Origin: Nitrospirillum amazonense | GTDB taxonomy: Bacteria; Pseudomonadota; Alphaproteobacteria; Azospirillales; Azospirillaceae | Direction: 5' to 3' | NCBI RefSeq assembly: GCF_007828045.1 | Contig: NZ_VITN01000007.1 | Span: 124,001-188,000, forward strand | DNA: 64,000 bases | Shown here: positions 8,709 through 16,900 of the stretch, piece after piece | How positions within the stretch are numbered: position 1 is the first letter of the stretch | Layout: each line of letters starts with the position of its first letter | Program-made: the position numbers and the translations under genes | Notes under the pieces: model-generated | Databases searched by the model: none | What the model saw: only the letters and a program-made list of their open reading frames with translations | Told to the model about the DNA's origin: nothing

Positions 8709-9335
8709 ATGCGCGTCCTGTTGAGCCTCACCCTGATCCTGGCGGCCGGCACCGCCCTGGCCGCCCCGCCCCCGCCCGCCGGTCAGACCGACCCCGACTG
8801 GCCCTGCCACCAGCGGCTGGTGCCGCAGCTGACAGCCGCCACCTACTGGGGCGGGCCACCCCTGCCGGAGCATGTGGACTGGCGCACCGACAAGCGGGTG
8901 GCGGCGGTGGTGCAGGCCACGGCACCGCGTGAGATCCCGGCCGATGAGGGCGAAAAGGCCCTGACCCGCTTTGCCGACAGGGTGCCCAAGGGCCAGCGTA
9001 CGGCCCTCTATCCCAAGGTCTTCGCCGGCATCGTCGAAGAGATCAACAGCCAGCGTGGCGGCGTCATCACCCGCATCCAGGAGCTGGCGCACCGCCAGCG
9101 CGACATGGGCGACCTGGTGTCCAAAGCCACCACCGAGCTGCAGGCCATCCCGGCCGAGACCGCCGACCCGGACAAGCAGCAGCAGCGGGCGGAGATCGTG
9201 CAGCGCCGCGGCTATCTCATCCGCACTTTCGAGGAGGTGGAGCGCACGCTGCGCTACACCTGCGAGGTGCCGGTGGATTTGGAGGCGCGGCTGGGCGCTT
9301 ACGCGCGGGTGCTGACAAACCGCCTGCCGTCGTAA
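8709..9335 (+). CDS. Exported protein of the Ped/Lut-type operon, function unknown
   Basis: A 208-residue protein with a clear signal peptide (MRVLLSLTLILAAGTALAA) and a Pro-rich start to the mature part. Two cysteines (WPCHQR near the N terminus and RYTCEVP near the C terminus) could form a disulfide. The middle is helical and charged (residues ~95-185). It starts 13 bases after pedC with a GAAGAGGG site, so it is in the same transcript. I do not recognise a named domain. Its place at the end of a Lut-like operon suggests a periplasmic accessory of the transporter or of metal/PQQ handling. Confidence 0.8.
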   Translation: MRVLLSLTLILAAGTALAAPPPPAGQTDPDWPCHQRLVPQLTAATYWGGPPLPEHVDWRTDKRVAAVVQATAPREIPADEGEKALTRFADRVPKGQRTALYPKVFAGIVEEINSQRGGVITRIQELAHRQRDMGDLVSKATTELQAIPAETADPDKQQQRAEIVQRRGYLIRTFEEVERTLRYTCEVPVDLEARLGAYARVLTNRLPS

Positions 9336-9418
9336 CGCCGCCACACCCTTTTTTCATTCCCCACCCTCACCGCCATGGTATAGTGCCGCCTCCTTCAAGT
9401 TGAGTGGGCGGTTACATC

Positions 9419-9721
9419 ATGCTGGGCGAACTGAAGGCCGAACATTTCCTGCCGCTGGTCGATCAGGAATTCACGGTTATGTATCCTGATTACCAGACGT
9501 CCTTGCTATTATACAAGGTCGAGCATGGCAAAAAGAGCCCGTCACCGGGCCGCTTCCGCGAACCGTTCTCTCTTTTCTTCAATGGCACCGACGCCAATAC
9601 GGTGCTGCATCAGCAGAACCACCCGCTAACGCACCCCACCCTGGGCACGCTGGAAATTTTCCTGGTGCCTCTAGGACGCAATGAGGACGGCACTTTCTAC
9701 TACCAAGCCGTCTTCGGCTGA
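9419..9721 (+). CDS. DUF6916-like small protein
   Basis: A 100-residue soluble protein. The core FREPFSLFFNGTDANTVL, then HPTLGTLEIFLVPLGRNEDG and a final FYYQAVF strand, resembles the DUF6916 family, which often sits beside tail-collar (Mdp-like) genes. The ATG at 9419 is used because the codons before it (MGGYI) do not look like protein of this family; the ribosome site is weak. It converges with the GNAT gene. Likely part of the tail-collar/TIGR03032 group to the right; function unknown. Confidence 0.75.
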   Translation: MLGELKAEHFLPLVDQEFTVMYPDYQTSLLLYKVEHGKKSPSPGRFREPFSLFFNGTDANTVLHQQNHPLTHPTLGTLEIFLVPLGRNEDGTFYYQAVFG

Positions 9722-9744
9722 CCCGTCGTCGGCTGATCCAGGTG

Positions 9745-9762
9745 CCGCCCCGGCTGGGGCGG
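9745..9762. terminator. GC hairpin between convergent genes
   Basis: CCGCCCC, loop GGCT, GGGGCGG gives a 7-pair stem in the 77-base gap between two convergent genes. It has no clear T-tract on either side; it may serve both directions weakly. Confidence 0.35.
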
Positions 9763-9798
9763 ACGCGGCATTGAACCGACGGGAAACGCCGGCGGCCG

Positions 9799-10335
9799 TC
9801 AGGACGCCGGCGTCTTCCAGTGCAACAGGATGTAGGGGCCGACCGGCTCAATGTCGATGAAGCCCAGGCGCCGATACAGGCGGAGGGCGGGGTTGCTTTG
9901 CTCCACATGAATGGAGCAGAGGGCGTATCCACCCTCGCGTGCCACATCCTGCACCCAGCGTAGCAGCGCGCCGCCCAGCCCCCGGCCACGCCAGTCCGGC
10001 ATCAGGCCGATCTCCACGATACGCAGGTCCGACCGATTGTGGCGGAACAGATAAAGACGGCCGATGGGCAGGCCCGCCATTTCCACGATCAGGAAATCGG
10101 CATCGTGGTAGTGCATGTCGTAATGCGCGGCCTGAAGACGCGCCTGGTCCCGCAGGAAAGCCAGGCGTTCTTCATCCGACCAGGGCGCGGCCCGCATCTC
10201 TTCCCACCGGTGGGAGATGTAAAGGTCGCGTACGAAGTCGGTGTCCTCCTCCCACTTGGTCCGCAGGGACAAGCCCTGCGCGGCCAAAGGCTCGGGAAGC
10301 ACCAATGCCGGCAATTCAGCGACGGCGTTATCCAT
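9799..10335 (-). CDS. GNAT-family N-acetyltransferase
   Basis: A 178-residue cytoplasmic enzyme predicted to move an acetyl group from acetyl-CoA to an amine. The acetyl-CoA site is seen in LMPDWRGRGLGGALLRWVQ (R/Q-x-x-G-x-G/A loop), preceded by RIVEIGL (beta-4) and followed by HVEQSNPALRLYRRLGFID, the usual motif B. The ATG at 10335 is preferred over the in-frame TTG six bases earlier. It follows the three tail-collar genes on the same strand and probably belongs to their group; acceptor unknown. Confidence 0.88.
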   Translation of the reverse strand: MDNAVAELPALVLPEPLAAQGLSLRTKWEEDTDFVRDLYISHRWEEMRAAPWSDEERLAFLRDQARLQAAHYDMHYHDADFLIVEMAGLPIGRLYLFRHNRSDLRIVEIGLMPDWRGRGLGGALLRWVQDVAREGGYALCSIHVEQSNPALRLYRRLGFIDIEPVGPYILLHWKTPAS

Positions 10336-10377
10336 GGCCAAGGCACCCAGCAGTCAAACCGTCCCTCTTGCTGCGCA

Positions 10378-10926
10378 TCACGGACGGACGGGGAAGTCAC
10401 CGTACTGGCAGATGCAGAAGTTGACCACCAGGTAGGGCTGGTCATTGGCACGCGGCGCTGTCGATGCCGAGCCGGCCGCACCGATGCTGTTGGCGGCCAG
10501 GGAAAAGCCTGTCGGCGCCGTGGACGTCGGCGTCGCATACATGAATTCACCCTGCGTGCGCGACAGGTAGGTCGCGGCCGTCGGCGCCTTCACCAGCAGC
10601 GTGTTATTGCTGGGGGCCTCGACATTCATCGCGTGATTGTGCGCCGGGAAATTGCTGGACGTCAGAACCACCGTGTCCGCCCCGCCAGTCTGTCCCAGCG
10701 TGCGCGGCGTAAGCCCGACGCCGGTACCCGTGGCCACCGGAATACGGCCCAGCATGTTGGGCAGGTTGAAGTAGGTTTGCAGATCGCCGCCGTAGGTGTT
10801 GCCGATGATGGCATAGAGGACGTTGTTCTGCGGAATGCCCACCTGCTGGCCATTGCACTGGGACCAGTTGGCGGGTGGGAAGGTGAAAGCGAAAGCGCGG
10901 ATTTCACCGGTGAACGGATCAGCCAT
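10378..10926 (-). CDS. Phage tail collar domain protein (Mdp-like), copy 1
   Basis: A 182-residue protein that opens with the tail-collar signature DPFTGEIRAFAFTFPPANWSQ, then CNGQQVGIPQNNVLYAIIGN and TYGGDLQTYFNLPNMLGRIP, as in MdpB-type microcystin-dependent-like proteins. The middle part is Ala/Thr/Ser-rich and the end is FCICQYGDFPVRP. A GAGGAA site precedes the ATG. It is the third of three related genes in one direction. There are no phage structural or lysis genes nearby, so this is probably a chromosomal surface-associated set and not a prophage. Confidence 0.88.
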   Translation of the reverse strand: MADPFTGEIRAFAFTFPPANWSQCNGQQVGIPQNNVLYAIIGNTYGGDLQTYFNLPNMLGRIPVATGTGVGLTPRTLGQTGGADTVVLTSSNFPAHNHAMNVEAPSNNTLLVKAPTAATYLSRTQGEFMYATPTSTAPTGFSLAANSIGAAGSASTAPRANDQPYLVVNFCICQYGDFPVRP

Positions 10927-10993
10927 GGTGGGATTCCTCGCGGGGCATGGATGGACGAAGATGACGGTCCGGACCGGGTCCGGCGGATACCGT

Positions 10994-11542
10994 TCAGTTG
11001 CGGCTGGGATAAATGCCCTGAATGGCGATGATGTACTCCAGGGCGATGAAAGGCATCATGTTCGCGTGCGGCAAGGCCGCGCCGCCGGTGGTGCCCAGGG
11101 CGTCCTGGATGAAGGTCGTGTAAAGTTGCCCGATGGTGCCTGCCGGGTCAGCCGTGTAAGGCCCATTCACGCTCGCCCCGGTATTCTGGGCGATCATATT
11201 GCCCGAGACGGTCGTCGCGGTGGCAGCGATGGTGCTGGCGTAGAAGGGGTGGGTGTGGGCGGGAATGTTGTTCTGGGTCAGCGTCACGGTTTCGGTGCCG
11301 CCATTCTGCCCCAGAACCCGATTGCTCAGGCCCGTACCCTGCCCTTGGCCGATGGGCGTGCGCCCCCGGTAGTCAGGCAGGTTAAAGGTAGTGACGCCAT
11401 TGCCGCCGTAGGTGGTGACGATCAACGCGAACAGCGCCTGATTCTGACTGATGGCCAGAGCCGTGCCATCACACGCAGCCCAGTCCTTCGGAACATACGT
11501 GCCGGCGAAAATGCGGATTTCGCCCAGGAAGCATTCGGACAT
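10994..11542 (-). CDS. Phage tail collar domain protein (Mdp-like), copy 2
   Basis: A 182-residue paralogue of its neighbours: FLGEIRIFAGTYVPKDWAAC, then DGTALAISQNQALFALI and TYGGNGVTTFNLPDYRGRTP, a shared NNIPAHTHPF block, and the ending IAIQGIYPSRN. GGGGAGG lies upstream of the ATG. Its start and end match copies 1 and 3, while the central ~60 residues differ strongly, as expected where a variable tip is carried on a conserved base. Confidence 0.88.
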   Translation of the reverse strand: MSECFLGEIRIFAGTYVPKDWAACDGTALAISQNQALFALIVTTYGGNGVTTFNLPDYRGRTPIGQGQGTGLSNRVLGQNGGTETVTLTQNNIPAHTHPFYASTIAATATTVSGNMIAQNTGASVNGPYTADPAGTIGQLYTTFIQDALGTTGGAALPHANMMPFIALEYIIAIQGIYPSRN

Positions 11543-11576
11543 GCGAGTCCTCCCCTACTTCGAACAGTGGGAATGG

Positions 11577-12098
11577 TCAGTTGCGCGGCGGGAAAATGCC
11601 GGACATGGCGATGCAGTAATTCGCCGTGACCCAGGGCTGCATATTCGCAACCGGCGCGCTGGCGCCACCGGCGGCGACACTGGCGGCATTCAGCGCAACC
11701 AGCGTTCCCGCCTGGGCGGCCGGAATGTAGATGGGCGTAGTGCCATTGGTATTACTCGGCAACCGGCCCGCCAGCGCCGTCCCCGGCCCGGTACCGGTAG
11801 CATTCACGACATTGGTGGAATGGGTGTGCAGCGGCAGGTTGGACGCCAGCAGCGTCACGTTTTCCGAGCCGGCGGACACGCCGACCTGCGGCTGTTGCTG
11901 GCTAACGTGGCGGGGGCTACGGCCCCGCAGATCCGGCAAGTTGAAGTTGGTGGTGCCGTTGCCGCCGTACAGAACGCCGATCAACGAGTACAGCGCCACG
12001 TTCTGCTGCAAATTCATTGTGGCGCCGTTGCACGCAGCCCAGCCCTTGGGCGCCCAGTTCCAGGTGAAAATGCGGATTTCACCGACAAATGGGTCCAT
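11577..12098 (-). CDS. Phage tail collar domain protein (Mdp-like), copy 3
   Basis: A 173-residue member of the same family, first transcribed of the three: DPFVGEIRIFTWNWAPKGWA followed by ACNGATMNLQQNVALYSLIG and LYGGNGTTNFNLPDLRGRSP, then NLPLHTHSTNV and the end YCIAMSGIFPPRN. A strong GGGGAGGT site precedes the ATG. It lies 131 bases downstream of the TIGR03032 gene on the same strand. The conserved xTHS/AHTH His block may bind a metal as in phage collar domains; that is inference. Confidence 0.88.
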   Translation of the reverse strand: MDPFVGEIRIFTWNWAPKGWAACNGATMNLQQNVALYSLIGVLYGGNGTTNFNLPDLRGRSPRHVSQQQPQVGVSAGSENVTLLASNLPLHTHSTNVVNATGTGPGTALAGRLPSNTNGTTPIYIPAAQAGTLVALNAASVAAGGASAPVANMQPWVTANYCIAMSGIFPPRN

Positions 12099-12229
12099 CG
12101 TCCACCTCCCCTTAGCTATGATTGAGGGAATATGCGAAGGATTCTTACATTCTTAGGTAAGTCGCTTGCGAAGATACACGCGCCTACCGGCAAACACCAC
12201 GCCGATAAACGCGCAAAAGGCTAGGTTTC

Positions 12230-13471
12230 TTATTCATCCAATGGCGGAGCCGCGCCGTTTCCTTCGGTCCCGGCCGGCACCTGCTGGGCCGGCTCTGGCG
12301 GCCGCGTCCGCAGCATCTGCAATTTGCCGCGATAGGGATGTTCGAAACGCGTCTCCGGCAGGTGCACCCGCTGCTGATGCATATAGGGCTCACGGAACCC
12401 CGGGCAGTAAGGCCGCTGGATCCCGGGCTTGAACGCCACGTCGTACAGTTCGGTCACCGGCCCGGCGATGGTCAGCCAATGGACGTTGCGGCCGGTGCGC
12501 AGATCGATGATCTGCAGGCCGCAACGCTGCTGTATGTGGCCGACCGCCAGCTTGTCGTGCAGGGCCATGCCCTTGCCGAAACTATTGGGACGCAGTTGCG
12601 ACAAACCGATGACGGCGTAATCGCCGACGAAGGTCAGGCCGCGGGCGAAGCCCAGGCAATCGGCCACGGGGACGAAACCGCCCCGGTTTGGGTCGATGTA
12701 CCCGAACTCCCCGGCGGCGGAATTCAACAGCCAGAGCCTATCGTGATGCCAGCGGGGGGAATGGGGCATGGAGAGGCCGTCGGCAACCACGTCACCCGAA
12801 TCCAGGTCGATCACCAAGCCGCCCCCATTGCGAATGGCCTGCCACCCCAGCGCCTCATCCTGTCGCCCGCACAGGGTGGCGTAGGCCACCCGCCCGTCGC
12901 GGGCACCGATACCGTTCAGATGGCAGCGGTCTTCCGCGTTCAGCACGGACACGAAGTCCGGCATCCACAGGGGACGAAAGCTGTGCTGCTCATCCAGCGT
13001 GGCGATGCAGCTGAAGCTGGTGCTGGCGAAAACCAGGTCGTGGCGCTCGCCCATGAACGTCACATCGGCAATGATGTCATGGACGTCGCACGGCCCGACG
13101 AAATAGCCTTTGCGCGGCATGTAGACAGCACCGTAGCCCCTGCCGTCGACAACGGCCGGACCGGTGTTGGCAAACTTCCAGATCTGCTCCCGGTTGCCCA
13201 CCCACAGCTTGTCGTCGTCCACGGCCAAGCCCATGGCGGTACCGACCACCCGGTCCAGCACATGCAACCGGCCTTCCACCATATAAAGGAAAATCAGGCG
13301 TCCGGACTGGTAGGTGGACAGCATCAGGCTGCCGCCCGTTCCCTCCAGCCATTCGGAAAACCCGGGGGATGGCAGGAACTGGGGCGGCTCCATCTTGTCC
13401 TGCGTGGCCACGGGGATGGAATTTTCCGCACCTGTTGTCTTGTGCGCGGGGTTTTCCACTTCGGACACCAT
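12230..13471 (-). CDS. TIGR03032-family protein
   Basis: A 413-residue protein of the TIGR03032 family (function unknown). The diagnostic N-terminal block is present: FSEWLEGTGGSLMLSTYQSG, then RLHVLDRVVGTAMGLAVDDD and LWVGNREQIWKFAN. The rest reads like irregular beta-propeller blades (DRLWLLNSAAGEFGYIDPNRG, GLTFVGDYAVIGLSQLR) and ends in a Pro/Gly-rich tail. ATG at 13471 has AAAAAGG six bases upstream; ATG at 13477 is an alternative. No signal peptide is visible. It is divergent from the giant repeat protein gene across a 485-base spacer and leads the tail-collar genes, so it may share regulation with both. Confidence 0.85.
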   Translation of the reverse strand: MVSEVENPAHKTTGAENSIPVATQDKMEPPQFLPSPGFSEWLEGTGGSLMLSTYQSGRLIFLYMVEGRLHVLDRVVGTAMGLAVDDDKLWVGNREQIWKFANTGPAVVDGRGYGAVYMPRKGYFVGPCDVHDIIADVTFMGERHDLVFASTSFSCIATLDEQHSFRPLWMPDFVSVLNAEDRCHLNGIGARDGRVAYATLCGRQDEALGWQAIRNGGGLVIDLDSGDVVADGLSMPHSPRWHHDRLWLLNSAAGEFGYIDPNRGGFVPVADCLGFARGLTFVGDYAVIGLSQLRPNSFGKGMALHDKLAVGHIQQRCGLQIIDLRTGRNVHWLTIAGPVTELYDVAFKPGIQRPYCPGFREPYMHQQRVHLPETRFEHPYRGKLQMLRTRPPEPAQQVPAGTEGNGAAPPLDE

Positions 13472-13814
13472 AGCCATCCTTTTTCTATACCTTTTTGGCA
13501 GGTACGCCACCCCCTATTTCTGATGCCGCGTCACTACCCATGGATGTCTTTATCAAATTTGAGCTTCGGATTCCACCCGTTCCATGGGGCCTTGGTTAAA
13601 TCCCTATTAATATTGCGTCGCATAGAAATATGATGTGCGGGGATTACCCCGAACAGGCGACGAATACGTTCGTTGGATGGTAAGAATTTCTTAATCGCCA
13701 TACTTTTGAATAGGAGGGATCGGGGAAGATGGATTGCAGAAGGGCCGCGTAGCGCACTCTCACATTCAGTCACAAAAGATAGTCCTCTACAGAAGAGGCA
13801 TCCCAATTTCTGAT

Positions 13815-13843
13815 TTGACTGGCGAGTTGTGGCAACTTGTGAT
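13815..13843 (+). promoter_or_regulatory. Candidate promoter of the giant gene with embedded palindrome
   Basis: TTGACT, then exactly 17 bases, then TGTGAT. The spacer holds the inverted repeat AGTTG-TGG-CAACT (13825-13837), placed where a repressor would block RNA polymerase. The -10 element is weak (4 of 6), so an activator might also be needed. Confidence 0.4.
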
Positions 13844-13878
13844 TTAAGCGCTATGGGGGAGCTGTTGCAGCGATGGAC

Positions 13879-13901
13879 GGGTTTTCTGTAAAGAAAAACC
13901 C
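13879..13901 (+). promoter_or_regulatory. Leader hairpin upstream of the giant gene
   Basis: GGGTTTT, 9-base loop, AAAACCC. It would lie in the 5' untranslated leader, about 55 bases before the start codon, if transcription begins at the candidate promoter upstream. Confidence 0.35.
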
Positions 13902-13956
13902 TATCTTCCGGGTACATTCTCCCGAGACCGCCTATTCCAATTGGTGAGTGCACGCC

Positions 13957-16900
13957 ATGCCCGACGGTTCACGCCCCCCGGCCAAGACGACCCAGGCCCG
14001 CAAGAACGCCCCGCGCGCCCTGCGTCTGGCCCTCGAACCGCGCATGATGTTTGACGCCGCCGCGGCCGCCACGGCGGCGGCGGTGACCAAGACGGCGACG
14101 ACGGCCACGGTGGATACGCACGCCGATACGGTCGCACATGCGGCCCTGCTGGACGCGGCCGCCAAGGCCGCCGCGGCAACGGCGATCGATACAAGCGCCA
14201 CGGACAGCGGCGCCAAGGCGGCCACCACCTCTTCGGTGGCCAGCCCGACGGCCGGCGCCACCACCGATACGGCGAAGACCGGCGACACCGCGAAGACCGC
14301 CACCACGGAAACCTCCAAGGTCGCCGACACCAGCACCGCCGCCACGGTCACCCCCACGACGACGACCACGTCCACCGTGCATGAGGTGGTCATCGTCGAC
14401 ACCAGTGTCGCGGACTACCAGACCCTGATCGCCGGCATGGATCCGTCCGTGCCGGTCATTCTGCTGGGCGAAGGCCAGCGTACGGTCCATGGCATCGCCG
14501 AGGCGCTGTCCGGCTACAAGAACCTGGACACCATCGTCCTGGTGACCGAGGGCGGCGACGGCGGCCTCATCCTGGGCGGCAACCACGTGCTGACCGATGG
14601 CGACCTGGCCAGCCGCGCCAGCGACCTGGCGGCCATCGGCGCCTCCATGAAAACCGGCGGCGACTTCCTGCTGCTGGGTTGTTCCGTCGCCGCCACGGAC
14701 ACCGGTAAGCAGTTCGTTGATGATTTCGCCCGCTATCTGGGCAACGACATCGATGTCGCCGCCTCCACCGACCGCACCGGCCCCGCCGCGCTGGGCGGCG
14801 ATTGGGTGCTGGAGTACACGACGGGCGCCGCCATCGACACTGTGCTGCCCTTCACCGTGACCGGCATGGAGAACATCGACCACTGCCTGGGCTGCACCGC
14901 GGGTACGCTGTCGTCGCAAGGCTACGCCTTCATCTACCATAACGGCGTCAACATCGGCGCTTATAACGCGCACTTCGACAGCACCCACAAGGGCGTCTAT
15001 TTCTGGTCGACCCCCGGCCAGCCCGGTCAATGGGATTCCAACAGCACGAAGTATTACACTACCTCCCTCGCGGCCTTCCTCGCGCGGACGGACGTGTCGC
15101 AGTGCCAAGATCTTCCGACGCTGAGCGGCACGCATACCAGCACCGCGAACGACACCGCCACGGCCACGCCCTTCAGCGGCGTCAGCTTTACCGACAGCAG
15201 CAGCGGCGCCACCAGCTACAGCATCGACATCACGCTGGACGCCAACAACGGCACGCTGACCGGCACCGGCCTGACCAGCACGGACGGCACGCACTACACC
15301 CTGACCGCCAGCAGTACCGCGACGCTGCAGACGAACCTGCGCGCCCTGGTCTTCACGCCCACCGCCAATCAGGTCGCGGCGGGGGCGACCAAGGTGACGA
15401 CCTTCACCTTGACGCCGAAGGACAACACCACCACCGGCACGGCCGACAGCACGTCCAAGATCACCGTCACCTCGATCAACGACGCGCCGACCCTGGACGC
15501 CAGCAAGTCACCGGCCCTGACCTCGGAAATGAATACCGTCGCCAGCACCCCCACGGGGTCCGTCGGCACGCTGGTGTCGGCATTGGTGGGCATCGGCACC
15601 GGCATAAGCAACGTCACTGATCCCGATTTCAGCGCGGCGACGGGCTTGGCCATCACCGCCACGGACACGACCAACGGCACCTGGTATTACACCACCAACA
15701 ACGGCAGCACCTGGACCAGCGTCGGCACGGTCAGCGGCACCAGCGCCCTGCTGTTGAAGGCGGACGCCAGCACCCGTCTTTATTTCGCGCCCAGCAGCAG
15801 CTTCACCGGCACGGCAACCGTCACCTTCCGCGCCTGGGACCAGACCACCGGCACCGCCGGCAGCAAGGTGACGACCGCCACCAGCGGCGGGACCACCGCG
15901 TTCTCCTCCGTCACCGACACGGCCAGCATCACCGTCACCGGAGCCAACGCCGCCCCGGTGATCACCAACCTGGACACCGACACCGTCGCCTGGGTGGACG
16001 CCAGCACCGCCGTGCGGCTGGATGCCGGCACCACCGTCACCGTCAGCGACGCGGAAAACGACACCGCCGGCTGGGCCGGCGGCAGCCTCGTGGTAAAGCG
16101 GGTGACTTCCGGGGCCGCCGACGCCACCGCCAACGACGTCTTCAGCTTCGACAACAGCGTGAGCGTCAGCGGCGGCACGGTCACGGTCAACGGCCATGCG
16201 CTGAGCTTCACCAACACCGGCGGCGTGCTGACCATCAACCTCACGGCCAGCGCCACCAGCGCGGACGTGGCGGCCCTGATCCACGCGATCCAGTACGCCA
16301 ACGCCACCCCCTTTGGCGACACGACCATCCGCTTCGCTGTGAACGACGGCAACAGCAACACCACCAACGCCGACGTGACGGTGACCAGTTCCGCCATCTA
16401 CGTCACCACCACGGCCGACCAGAGCAGCGGCGCCGCCGCCGATGGCTTCAGCCTGCGTGAGGCGCTGGCGCGGGGCGCCGCCCAGAGCGGCGCCGATGTC
16501 ATCTATCTGGACAACCTGGCCGACAACGCCGACATCCACCTGACGGGCACCATCAACGTCACCCTGGGCGACACCGACACGCTGAGCGTCACCGGCAAGA
16601 CCATCACCATCGATGAAGCCAGCACCGGCGGCATGGTGCTGGCCGGGGCCGGCACGGTCAACGTTTCCGGCACCGGCGCCTCCCTCACGCTCAATGCCCC
16701 CATTTCCGGCTCGGGCAGCCTGACCAAGGCCGGCGATCAGACCCTGAGCCTGGCTGGCACCAACACCTACACCGGCCTGACGACCGTCAGCGCCGGCACC
16801 CTGGAACTGCCCAACGGCAACGGCATCGCCAACGCCGGTGCGGTGTCGGTGTCGACGGGCGCCAAGCTGTTCCTGAACGGCAGCGACGAGACCATCGGCG

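Larger units (their letters stand above)
13472..13956. other. 485-base divergent spacer, AT-richer than its surroundings
   Basis: No convincing gene is seen here; the short open frames have no ribosome sites or family resemblance. Base composition drops clearly compared with the flanking genes. It holds a candidate promoter with a palindrome (13815-13843) and a leader hairpin (13879-13901), and it must carry the control regions of both the TIGR03032/tail-collar genes and the giant protein gene. Confidence 0.6.

Noticed and set aside
10378-12098. A prophage, because of three tail-collar genes
   Set aside because: No capsid, portal, terminase, integrase or lysis genes are present, and the neighbours (GNAT, DUF6916, TIGR03032) recur outside phages.
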